A DNA stretch of 64,000 nucleotides from Galaxea fascicularis (lineage: Eukaryota; Cnidaria; Anthozoa; Scleractinia; Euphylliidae), in contig OX419342.1 in NCBI GenBank assembly GCA_948470475.1, positions 583,701 through 647,700 of the forward strand, written 5' to 3'. Of the stretch, positions 28,827 through 39,991 are shown in pieces. The translations under genes were made by a program, and so were the position numbers. Numbering within the stretch: the first letter of the stretch is position 1; every line of letters starts with the position of its first letter. Under the pieces are notes generated by a model. That model was not told the DNA's origin. It made no database searches and saw only the letters and a list, made by a program, of their open reading frames with translations.

Positions 28827-30500
28827 GACTGTTGAAATGAAAAATAGATGCACTGTTTGCTGAACACCAAAATTGCAAGAAAAAGCAGATATCAACCTGA
28901 TTGTAGTGATGCTGATAAGCTGACATCAACCTTATTGTGGTGACGTTGGTACACAGAAAAATCAGGAACGAACTTGCTTCCATCCATTATTGAAATCACT
29001 GTAGAACTGACAAGAGCATTCACTGTTGCCACATTTACATTATAAAATGCAAGTCTTGAATTTGTACCTTCTTCAAAGAGGTAGAGCCATTCGATCTGAT
29101 GTGCCAAAAGAAGACTCCCGAAAAACCTTGAAATTGCTGAAATCATGACAAGAACAAAATGTGCTTTCCACAGAAATAAAGAGCACAGAAAAAACCTGGT
29201 AAAGAGATGCCTTTTGCCTTGAAGACTGCTTGGCCGTAGCAATAAAAACAATCAGATCAAACAAATCCAAAAAACTTATCACAGACACCTTTTGAAGGCA
29301 GAATGTATAGAAACAACCTTTTGTCGTGAATTTGGAGTTAACAAGTTGCACTAGAGCTGGAAAATTCCACTCGATGCAGAGCGACTGTTGAAATGAAAAA
29401 TAGATGCACTGTTTGCTGAACACCAAAACTGCACAAAAAAGCAAATATAAACCTTATTGTAGTGATGCTGATAAGCTGACATCAACCTTATTGTGGTGAC
29501 GTTGGTACACAGAAAAATATATCAGGAACGAACTTGCTTCCATCTATTATTGAAATCACTGTAGAACTGACAAGAGCATTCACTGTTGCCACATTTACAT
29601 TATAAAATGCAAGTGTCGAATTTGTACCTTCTTCAAAGAGGTAGAGCCATTCGATCTTATGTGCCAAGAGACAACTGCCGAAAAACCACGAACTTGCTGA
29701 AATAATGACAAGAACAAAATGTGCTTTCCACAGAAATAAAGAGCACAGAAAAAACCTGGTGAAGAGATGCCTTTCTCCTTGAAGACTGCTTGGTTGTAGC
29801 ACTACAAATGATCAGATCAAACAAATCCAAAAAACTTATCACGGACACCTTTTGAAGGCAGAATATATAAAAACAACCTTTTGTCATGAATTTGGAGTTG
29901 ACAAGTTGCACTAGAGCAGGAAAATTCCACTGGATGCAGAGCGACTGTTGAAATGAAAAATAGATGCACTGTTTGCTGAACACCAAAATTGCAAGAAAAA
30001 GCAGATATCAACCTGATTGCAGTGATGCTGATAAGCTGACATCAACCTGATTGTGGTGACATTGGTACACAGAAAAATATATCAGGAACGAACTTGCTTC
30101 CATCCATTATTGAAATCACTGTAGAACTGACAAGAGCATTCACTGTTGCCACATTTACATTATAAAATGCAAGTGTTGAATTTGTACCTTCTTCAAAGAG
30201 CTAGAGCCATTCAATCTGATGTGCCAAGAGACAACTGCCGAAAAACCTTGAACTTGCTGAAATAACGACAAGAACAAAATGTGCTTTCCACAGAAATAAA
30301 GAGCACAGAAAAAACCTGGTAAAGAGGTGCCTTTTTCCTTGGAGACTGCTTGGTTGTAGCACTAAAAACGATCAGATCAAACAAATCCAAAAGACTAATC
30401 ACAGACACGTATTGAAGGCAGAATGCACAGAAACAATCTTTCCTTGTGAATTTGGAGTCAACGATTTGCACTAGAGCCGGGAAATTCCATTTGATGTGGA
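28827..30500 (-). repeat. Three tandem ~558-bp units with conserved micro-exons
   Basis: Units begin at GACTGTTGAAATG at 28827, 29383 and 29943 (periods 556 and 560) and are highly similar throughout. Each holds, on the minus strand, a 69-base exon-like block (29068-29136, 29628-29696, 30188-30256) with acceptor ATTTCAG and donor AAG|GTACAAA. Each also holds a ~39-base block (first copy 29318-29356) with acceptor TTTTCCAG and donor AAAAG|GTTGTTT-like. The 69-base block is open in one frame in all units, yet most differences between units change the amino acid. That argues against an ordinary constrained protein. Confidence 0.75.
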
Positions 30501-31972
30501 GCTTGCTGCAAAATGGAAAAATATGCAATGTTTTTGCAACCTACCTACCGGTAAATACTCAAAGGAAATCACTCTTCAGAATTCATGGAACAGAAAAACA
30601 ATGTTCTTAAGCTATAACTTCTATGATGAACTTAGTCCAGTATTTACAAACTTTAAGTGTTTAAATGTTAAAGAAACAAAGAAACCTTTTGCTTGTTAAA
30701 AACAAACCTGAGAATAACAACAACAATTTTTTAGCCAGCATTATGCTAGTTATTTAGCTCCTTTCATTTGAGACTAAATTAAGTCCTCAATCAGCTTTTG
30801 CTAGTTTTTTTGCTTTTACCTTTCAAATTGTCAAGAAGAAAAAGCACACACTTACAAAAACCAATCATACTTGTATTAGAGAAGTGGTTGATTTATTGTT
30901 TTATTTAATAACCATTACTTTATGGGTGAACACTGTATTTACCATAAATGAATGCATTCAAACACCTTTCAAACATTTGCTTGATTTTAGCTTCCAGTCA
31001 TAAAAATTTTTGAGACAATAATAATTGTACCTGGGAAATGGTTGACTCATTGGCATTAGAAGATTCACCAGTGTTGCACAAGCTGTGAAAGTTGACAGAA
31101 TATACACATTTGGGCACAAATTAACATGCTAACCACTGAAAGTACAGTGGAACCCAGTTATACGACCACTGCCGTGCCTGAATTCTACAAGCATTCTCGT
31201 TTTCAATACTATCTTCCTTCACTAGTTACACCAAGTACAACAATAACTGGGAAATTTAGCCAGCAGTAATGATTAGACTGTTTGAAATTGATCTTAACAT
31301 TTAAGACACTATAAACTGTTATGACGGTAGAAACTACTTAAAATGAACAACTTACTAATTTCTCATCATAAATAAGTAAGGTAATAGGATGTCTAAAATG
31401 ATAGAATGAAACCACAATAACCAAGTATCACAACACTGACCTTTCAGTGGTTTAGAAGGTATACTTAAGAGCAAGGCTATCAATGCGAGTTTTAGTCAAC
31501 TTCCTTTGTCTCTCTATGGAATACCACTCAGGCAGAAATCATAACACATCGGGACTTGAATACTTCAAGACTTCATTCCTAGGTCACTAAATACTGCACA
31601 CCGCACATATGGACATCTACAGTCCTCAGATGGCAGAAAACACAGAAAGCAACTTGAAATATGAACATCTGGAGAACAGGGCCATTTGGGAAGACAACAC
31701 TTGTCCGAACTGGGTTACTGTACTAGCAGCTGCTACTTTGAAAAGGTACTTGAGAAGGGTGTAGCTTAAGGCATGCCGAGGCCTACTTGACTGCAGTCCT
31801 ACTGCTCTTGTTAGATTACTCCAGGAGCACTGAACTAGAATTTCAACGCTGGAAAGGACTACTTGAAGCAAGATACCCTCTGCCAAAATCAGCCCACCAC
31901 TGCCCACTTCTAGGAACTGTCTAACACTGTTGGGGGAATATTTACTGCTGCTCGCTGCTCTATCTTACTTGG

Positions 31973-34900
31973 GACCATGCACACCAATCCAACACAATGC
32001 CACTTGATCACTGCTTATTTCTGCTGTGCAATTTTTAGCTACCTGAAAAAAGCTTTGCAAAGCACACAAACCTACACATTGCAGATGAAGAACAAAACCC
32101 AAGCAAAAAGTAAAAGGAACTATGGACATAACTTGTACAAACAAAAAACCCACAATTTTCTGAGAAACATACTTCACTTTGGTGACCTTACAGAAACACG
32201 AGCCATAAAAAACTTGGAGTTGAAAACAAAAAGTCATGCTACGCACTTAAGGAGGCAGGACCCAATCAAATTCACCAAGAATGGATATGAGATGTTGCTG
32301 AAGCCAATTCCAATACCCTAGCTGTCTCAACACTGGCCAAAGCTTTGTACTTCACTGGTATGACATCACCCCAGCTTGAAATAACTGCATTTAAAACTGA
32401 AGGGAGACTTGCTCGAGGGAAAGCCTGCCACTAAAATTTCACTTGAAATTCAGCCGACCACTCAATCTTCCATGGAGTTTGACGTACACTGATTTGAGAG
32501 AAACGATGTCACCGAATCCACTGCAATTATTTGCCGTCCAATTTTTAGCTTTCTGAAAATAAACTTTGTAGAGCACAGAAACAAAAACAATCTTCACAAA
32601 AAAAAACAAACAACAACAACAGCCAAGCAAAACATGAATAGACTTCTCAAATAAGCACCAGGATTTGGTAATTGCCTTACAACATACCGGTACTTTAGTC
32701 ATCTGGTGAAACCGCAGACAAAATAAGAGACATGAAAGGGTGTATCCCACTTAACTTCACCAAGGATGGAAATCAGGTACCATTGGGAGGAATTTCCATG
32801 TCCTACAAGACGTGATTCCATGGTTTGCACTTTACTGCTACAACAATCAACAGAGCTTGAAAAACTGCATATGAAACTGACTGCTTGAGGTAAGGCCTGC
32901 TGCTAAAATCTCACTTGCAATTCAGAACTCCACTTAGCACTTGAACTGTATTATTGCCATATGTGAGGTAAAGGGAAGGAAGAATGCTCACGGGTTCTCT
33001 ATCCTACTTCAAGTTATGTGCACTGATTTCTGATGAACCACTGAATTACTGCACACCCTGTTACACTGTCGTTTCTGGAAAAGACGTTTCAAAGCGCACA
33101 CACACATGCATATTCTTGACAAAAAACAGTTGAGCAAATGCCAAGGAAATGGTATACAGAACTACAGACTTTCTGTCGATAACAAACCCAGGTTATTATT
33201 TGACCCATATTAACTTAATGACCTTGTGGAATCAATAGCCATACAAAGCGAAGTCTAAATGCCAGAAATACGAGGAAGTAACTGGAAGGGACAATATTCA
33301 TGAATAAAGGAAACAAGATGCTGTTGAAGGCGTAGATCTGTCCCAAGATTTACGATTAACATATCAAGACTCAGTTCTATCACTCACTTTACAGGCTATG
33401 GAACTTATGAGCTGTGCATTGAAGGTAGTGGAGAGGAACTTGCTTATTGCCCATGCTGAAAACTATTTCACGATCTGCCAGGCACAAGTAAATGGATCAA
33501 GTTTGCTGTCTCACAAGCTATGAAACTTCGGTTTAGTCTACGTGCTGTTCTCTACTGCTCAGTTATGTAAAGGCTTTTCTGTGAAAATGGAACTTGGCAC
33601 ACAGATCAAACATAACAAATGCATGGAAACCTGCTGAAGGGAAGAGGTCTGCTGCTCGACATTACTTGGAGCTGAGCATGTTTTCCAATTTTGATCGGCA
33701 TCCTGAAAAAAACTGCGTCCAAGTGTACATACAAGTTCTAAACATAAATTGAACACACAAAACCAAAAAGACTTTGGAACTACCCCAGTACAAATGATGC
33801 CCACTTAGAAAAAGGAATGCATTTAAAATTACCTCTTAAACTTGAGTCTGGTAAGCCTGATGGGTATGAAGCAGACAACATTGTACACTTTGATTTGTGA
33901 TGAACCACAATCACTTAATGCTGCACCAGATGTACTTGTCTACAGATCACTCTTTTAGGTATTGTAGCTTAGGCTGGAGATTAAGGGAATAGTAAGGATC
34001 TGACTGTGACGAATAGCCTGCAGCACTGGTTGCTAGTGAAACCATTGGCAAAAATGAAACTTGAACAAATTGTTCCACCCAAATGGAGCCCAAGGCCAAT
34101 TGCCAAGACTTGTGCACAATCATTCTTGTCTTTCCATTCCATCTTATAAATATTGCCGACAATTCCACTTGCATTTAAACTAATGTCTACCTGCAAAAAT
34201 TGCTATGAGGCACACATTCACATTCCAAAGATGACCAACAATACCAACACATACCAGACACACATGCTAGACTTTAAACTTGATGTCCATGAATAGTTTG
34301 GATGCTTCACTGATCTTAAACTTGTAACAGGTCACCTTGAATTTGTGACAGGAAGTTCCCTAGTTGTAGCCAACTTTAGCAGTTTCTCTAAGTTTGCAGG
34401 GGGATGAGCTTGTTTAAGTACCTCAAGCCACAAAAGATGATTGAATTCGCTTACATTGTCCCAGACCTGTGACTTTGCAGGGGTGGTCAGTCAGGATGCC
34501 AGCCAATCGATGGGCATTTCGACAATCTTTGAACAAGGCATTTCATTCACAAGTCAAATGGAGAGCACTTTACAGACATCACTCACTTTAATTGCACAAT
34601 AATCACTCAGGGTCACACTTACTAGGTACCACTGGAGCTTGAGAGCACTACCACTGCCAGATTAACTGGTGAAAGGTTGCGAAAACAGGAAACTATACAG
34701 AATTGAGCATTGCACTGCTGCAGTAAAAGGACTTTGGAATACTTTGCTATTTCAGTAACACCAACACTGACAATGCAGTGGAAATGTGGAGGGGAATTCT
34801 GCTTAGGAGATGTCCAGTGATGAGGCAACTTTGAATTTAGCATGCACATTTGGGTTGAGGGCATCCTATTCCCCTGTGAAAAAATTGCTTTAAGTACACA

Positions 34901-35200
34901 AGTCTTACCGACGACAACTTGACACACTGACAAACATGGTAGAAACTCCATCTGGCAAAGCATGCACAGCAACAACTTGAACATTACATAGCACAGGGTT
35001 ATGCTAGCATATGGCAAAACAGACGGTTGGAACATCACGGGATCGAGACACCTTGATTTGGTACATCGAAATAATGTGTTCTATTGGTTCTTCTGAAAAC
35101 CGTTTCAAGCCATTTGTACTTTACGTCAAGTTAAATTTAGTGTTACCTTTGCCTTAAGCTCTCACCGATGGAAACAAAACTGATATCCAGAGGTCCAGCT
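31973..35200 (-). repeat. Degenerate ~500-bp array with recurrent splice-flanked blocks
   Basis: Corresponding segments recur at intervals of about 500-680 bp (one of about 220). On the plus strand they read CTGAAAAAAGCTTTGCAAAG near 32043, CTGAAAATAAACTTTGTAGA near 32551, CTGGAAAAGACGTTTCAAAG near 33073, CTGAAAAAAACTGCG near 33702, CTGCAAAAATTGC near 34190, and CTGTGAAAAAATTGC near 34871. Several are followed by AGCACACA- or GCACACA-like sequence. A second conserved block (AGCTTGAAATAACTGCATTT near 32374, AGCTTGAAAAACTGCATAT near 32848, each followed by GGCCTGC/AGCCTGC and CTAAAAT) lies in the intervening introns. Confidence 0.5.
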
Positions 35201-37876
35201 TAACATGATCAACGCAAGAATTTGATCTTAGCTTTTAAGTCTTGGTATGAGACAGACCATTTCTGAATAAACTTTCAAACTGTAGTGGCTGTTGGATAAA
35301 GCAGCACCACTTCACTGTAAGCTTGGAATTAGTCCATGCTGCAAGAGGCAAAAGAAGCACACGCAAACCTCCACCGGAACGAGCTAAAATAATTTTGCCA
35401 ATATCAGAGAAACCTTGCATTTCCTTTTACTTTTCTATATGCCTTACCACATTAGCCAAACCAAAGTGATGCTACAATCTTTTCCCTTACACTCCTCTTG
35501 TGCCTCGTTACTTCATGAACTGTAAAAGTTTCATTGCAAGCACACTTTGCATAGACGTATGCATCATGGTGAAGATATTGTACTGAGAATAACCAAACAG
35601 TGGAGGGGACAGGATGGATGTGATGAGTTCACCAACTTTACTGGGTATTCACTCTGGAAAGCAGTTTTTCATTGTACGAGATTGGCTGTGAGTCCAGGGT
35701 GACTGTGTGATGTTTCAAAGCCAGTGCGTTTAGATACTTCAGGCGAGTTTGAGCTGCATGGACAATTGACTTAAACAGTCTGCCTTTTAGCAATGGAGCA
35801 AAGGATCTTGGGCAAAAATGTGAAGAACACCAAATATTTACAAATAAAGGCGACACTTAGTTCTGTTGATGGCTGGCCGGGTTAAACAACACTTTATTGT
35901 CACTTGAAAACACAAGCACCCAGAACTTGGAATGCAATTAGTGAAGGCAAGATCCACCACTGAAACCAGTTGCCATTAAAGTAACACTAACACAATGAAC
36001 ACCAAGCAAGGCTTGAAAATTATCAATCTTCTGAACAATCACCTCTGGAATTTAATTACTACTGGCTTACATAGCTTGATGTGCGCCTCCTTAGAGAGCC
36101 ATCACTTAGCTATTCCTTGCTCTCCTTTCTGACCATCCTGTATTTCAAGTTTACCTCAGCTGTATCATGGTAAAGAAACAAGAACACACAACCCTACCAA
36201 AGAACATCGCATTGACAAATTTTATAAACATAACCTTGGCAAGTCATCTATGCACCACTTTGCACTTCTAGTAATATTGTGAGCAAATCCCTGGCCAACA
36301 GATTGACTTCTTCTCAGATTCGTTTAACTTTGACCAATCAACTTCACCATGGACTTAATTAAACACACATTATTATGTCCAGGTCTGTAACTACAGGGCG
36401 ACGACTCAGCATCCTACCAACACTTGGCAAAGCCACTGCCTTTATCTGTCTGACCACAACTTTGCTTTATAAAGAACTGCCAATGGTGTGATTTAATTTC
36501 CTGCCTCTTTCCTTAGGATGAGATAACCAACTATCTTGCTTGTCATTCCTTTACCACTTTAAATTAAATCAGAGGAAAAAATGTCGCACAAGATCTAATA
36601 CTACAAATGATATCAATAACCAATACATGTATGCAGCAGTGTCAAACTTTTCAACTGGCACGGGCTGAGTGTTTTCGTGTAAAACCCTTTTACGATTTTA
36701 TTTCATCTAAATTTCATCCAGAACTACTCCCTTAACATACAGTTCCAATTTAACAATAAAATAACAAGCCTTAAGGCTGGCCTCTCATGGTTGACTTGAA
36801 AAATGCTCCACCAATGAAAGCTCCTCCATTATTTGAATCCACTTGAAACTAAAGTTGACAAAAACAACTACTTAAGCACAGGGGATCTTCCGGGCATTAA
36901 GAAATGCTGTAAAGGGATGGGCAAATGCTGTGCATTTACCAATTCATCACTGTATCCAACTTCATGTGAACTATCAGACCATTTCCCATCCTGGTGACAT
37001 GGCAGCAGACCTGTTCATCGTCTTTGCTTCTAGCAGGCTTGAAAAGAAATGACTTGCATTTAAAACTACTGTTTAATGGCATAATATGCTCAAAAAATTT
37101 TAGGTCAGGGAATTTACAAACTAGGAATTCTATTCATCCTTAGCTCAAAACTTTGTAACATCGACACTTGACACAAAAAGAAAAACATTTTAGTAATATC
37201 CAGTAACATCAGCAGCTACTACAACTTTTTAATTCATGCAACAGAGTACAGTATAGTGGACATCTTCAGCATTTGCCAAATGCATAACAACACTGTAAAA
37301 AAATATTTGGGTATCTCAAAGTAACATGACATTATAGAGCAATACCTTCTAAGAGTTAAGGTTGATACATGGACGAAACAGCTAGAACCTCAGCTGAAGA
37401 AATTTAGCCTGTCGCTGTGAAAGTAATCAACACACATTAGGAATCGCACATACTGAGAACTTTGCACTGAGAATGCTTATTGTATAATTTTATTTACAAA
37501 TTTTTCAAATAAATTATATTTACATTATTAAAATGTTTGCTTCTGTACAAAATATAAAATTTCCCAGGGAAAATATTGCATGTAAAAAAACTCCATCAAT
37601 CCCTATTATTAACCGATAATTAAGCGTAAGTTTAGAACCGGAAAGTAATCAACTTCATCTAGTCACAACAGGGATCCGTTGCTAAAAATAACAGGGGGAA
37701 AACCCAGGTACTTGAACAACCGAACTAACACAGGGAATTATTCTGGAACTTCCTGCTCTCCTGAGAGGATCTCTTCGAACTGGATCCCTTGTATTCTGAT
37801 CTGCTTGTTTCAGTGATTCCAGTTCTATCATCTGTGGCGTTCTGAGTCGATGGTGGTTAATCGCTGAAAGACCTTT

Positions 37877-38230
37877 TTAACTTTGGCAACTACAACTTAT
37901 CCTTTGAAAGAAATCGTCGATACCTAACAAATCTTCATCGTCCTGATAAGATGCAGTCATATTCCACCCCAGTCCATTTGAAGACTCCTGCCATTCGTAA
38001 GAGTCGTCCACTTTTCTCCGTTTCACCTTGTTCATGCAGCGCTCTGTTATCTCCTCGTTCAGTCTTTGCACCGTCAACTCCAGCACCGCGTTCCGTAACA
38101 TATCTGGATCCCTTTTCCTCTTGTTTGCCTTCTTTTTTTCTAGAGAAGTCGTCAGCAGAGACCACAGTTCCTTGTCTGTATACCTCGATCGTTTTCCATG
38201 TTTGATCCTGACGACTGGTCGACTGTGCAT
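37877..38230 (-). CDS. SERTA-domain protein 2
   Basis: Predicted 117 aa from the ATG at 38230. Residues about 25-61 form a SERTA core that aligns gap-free with CDCA4/SERTAD: LLTTSLEKKKA, a basic NKRKR, then DPDMLRNAVLELTVQRLNEE. The LLxxSLxK start fits the family better than in the paralogue at 1808-2374, with which it shares NKRKR-(E/D)-P and the following helix. The C-terminal tail is acidic (QDDEDLLGIDDFF), consistent with an activation segment, and the protein is shorter than most SERTAD proteins. Additional 3' exons are possible; a frame ending GIQFEEILSGEQEVPE lies about 100 bases downstream but is not linked by a clear splice. The role in transcription is inferred from the family. Confidence 0.65.
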   Translation of the reverse strand: MHSRPVVRIKHGKRSRYTDKELWSLLTTSLEKKKANKRKRDPDMLRNAVLELTVQRLNEEITERCMNKVKRRKVDDSYEWQESSNGLGWNMTASYQDDEDLLGIDDFFQRISCSCQS

Positions 38231-38797
38231 GCTATGACGCACAACACAAAACAGTTTAAACCAGTTTAGCTGACGCACTGTGAATGAAGTTTCGTCAACG
38301 CTAAACTATAGCGAATTACTTATTTCAAATAGTCTTATTTCCAATTTTCGTTCTTCCTGTAAGTGTTCCCCGTTTCTCTGAAAAGTTTCTTTACAGAATA
38401 AGTTCCTTCTGGTCAGGCTTTGCGGACGAAACGAACGAACTCAATACACCAGTTGAGACTCCACGCTCTTGAACAAAAACGGGGAAATCAACAGCTGAGT
38501 CGCCTTTTTGACGAGAATCAGTTATCGTCAAGCCTATTCGCGCGTTTTCTTACGCTCAACAACTAAAACTTTGGTTTGAAAAGTCTGAAAAAGTTGAAAA
38601 AAGCTAAGGTCGACTACACACAACTTACTGACAACGACGATGCCCCAAGCACTGAACAACGCAACAAACGTTCTCACTACGTAAAGGCACACCTAACCAG
38701 CGAAACCAGAATAACCAGTTTTATTGACGCTTTCAACCAATCATCTTTTGAGATGCCGAGTCAATTGGCCAATCACAAGATGCGTAAATAATGTATT

Positions 38798-38805
38798 TGA
38801 CGTCA
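38798..38805 (-). promoter_or_regulatory. CRE upstream of SERTA gene 2
   Basis: A palindromic TGACGTCA about 570 bases upstream of the SERTA gene 2 start codon, next to GGCCAATCAC (a CCAAT box near 38766) and a second CCAATCA near 38738. SERTA gene 1 has the same CRE octamer about 760 bases upstream of its start codon. Confidence 0.45.
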
Positions 38806-38829
38806 GGGGATGATGTCATAGTTGTTTAC

Positions 38830-39970
38830 GTGCGTGCGCGTGCAATATTTCATTATCAACCTCATCTAGGGAAATTTTTGAGCTATTTTTATATCTTTTT
38901 ACAAAAAAACGAACGGGAAATTTCTGGAGTTTTGTACTTAGCTCAGCAAAACAACTCGATCACATCTCATATTTAACTTATACTCGCTTTTTTCTGCTGA
39001 TTTAGGAGTTTTCTCTAAACAATATTTGATCCGTGCAAGCGTGCGTGGCCAACAACCGTCCTGTCAAACGACTCACGTCTGCCTCACACTTTGGCACGTA
39101 GTTCGCGAATTTAACTCCTTGGTGAGACAGGATTCAAGGAGTGCTTCATAAAGCCATGTTGACCTCATAAAAAGGCTGAAAACGTCCTGATTTACTCGTT
39201 GTGGTGGTTCATATCTCGCGAAAGGAACTGGAATATTTTTCGAGGAGGGGGTGGGGCAGGGCACCTCCTCTGCTCCTCCCCCAGTACTTTTTCGTAGGCA
39301 AGCGCGCTTGCTGCTGATTAGCAGAAAAAGCACAAATTATCAGAATCTGTTGATTAATCCACCACACAGAATTTCAAACAACGCCTAAAAGATAAAATTG
39401 CTTTTGTTATATTTATCATATTTGTTATTGCTGTCATGCTGTTGATGCTAAAAAATGTCTTTAAATCAGGAAAAAACAAAAATAATGAAGCCGTTTATTT
39501 ACTACACTGAGACTAAATACTTTCTTCTTCTGTTACGGATGGCAAGGATGGAAATGGTTGTATGTTGAAAACTTAATCCTGAATTTTTCAAATTCTTACA
39601 CATCATCTTGAAGCCATGGCCAAAAATGTACTATGGATGACTTTTCCTGTCAAAAATCTGATATCTTTCTCCTATATTTCAAGGAGTGTTTCAGAGTGAG
39701 TAAAGGTCATTAAGCAGCATTTCTGTGAAGTTTGGTCCACAAAACTCCCATGACAGTTTTTAAGCTTAGCTCATAAAGACAAAAATGTGCTGACACTTGT
39801 AACTCTTGGTTTCGGTTTAAGTAAAGCAGCAAGAAAATGCTTCATAACATTCCAAATTTTGTATTTTTTTATTCCAAATTGTGATGTATTGGAAGCCTTT
39901 ATTTGTTCCCATGAGACTGAAATAACAGTTGTCATTACATTCGAAAACCAATATTTTTATTAAAGAACTT
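38830..39970. other. Spacer upstream of SERTA gene 2 and downstream of NAA80
   Basis: No recognised coding exon. It includes a G-rich stretch near 39240-39290 and AT-rich sequence towards 39970, where the minus-strand NAA80 transcript must end. Nothing else is supported. Confidence 0.4.
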
Positions 39971-39991
39971 TATGCCTTTACCTTATGGTTA

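Larger units (their letters stand above)
26600..37400 (-). ncRNA. Putative long noncoding transcript with serially duplicated exons
   Basis: Nearly 11 kb without a recognisable protein gene, but with recurrent exon-like blocks on the minus strand, each preceded by a pyrimidine tract plus CAG and followed by a GT donor. In the older part, acceptors end at about 32049, 32553, 33075, 33705, 34193, 34874 and 35094. Several matching donors share the form CAA|GTAAGATAGAGCA, CAA|GTAATGTCGAGCA or GAA|GTAGGATAGAGAA. In the younger part the exon is repeated three times (see 28827-30500). Frames are not preserved between copies. The architecture resembles a small-RNA host gene, but no snoRNA was proven. 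Transcript limits are guesses. Confidence 0.3.

Noticed and set aside
28827..30500. CRISPR-like or satellite array
   Set aside because: Units are ~558 bp with internal exon signals and only three copies in a eukaryotic genome; the spacing and structure do not fit CRISPR.
31626..35856. Minus-strand open frames of 60-138 residues in the array as a repeat protein
   Set aside because: The frames run through splice signals, differ in phase between units and share no conserved residues.
26600..37400. C/D-box snoRNAs in the array
   Set aside because: I looked for RTGATGA and CTGA pairs at suitable spacing on both strands. Isolated C boxes (for example GTGATGA near 36946 minus and 35616 plus) lack a D box, so I did not call any.
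37951..38237. Plus-strand open frames opposite SERTA gene 2
   Set aside because: They are antisense shadows; the minus strand carries the recognisable SERTA core.
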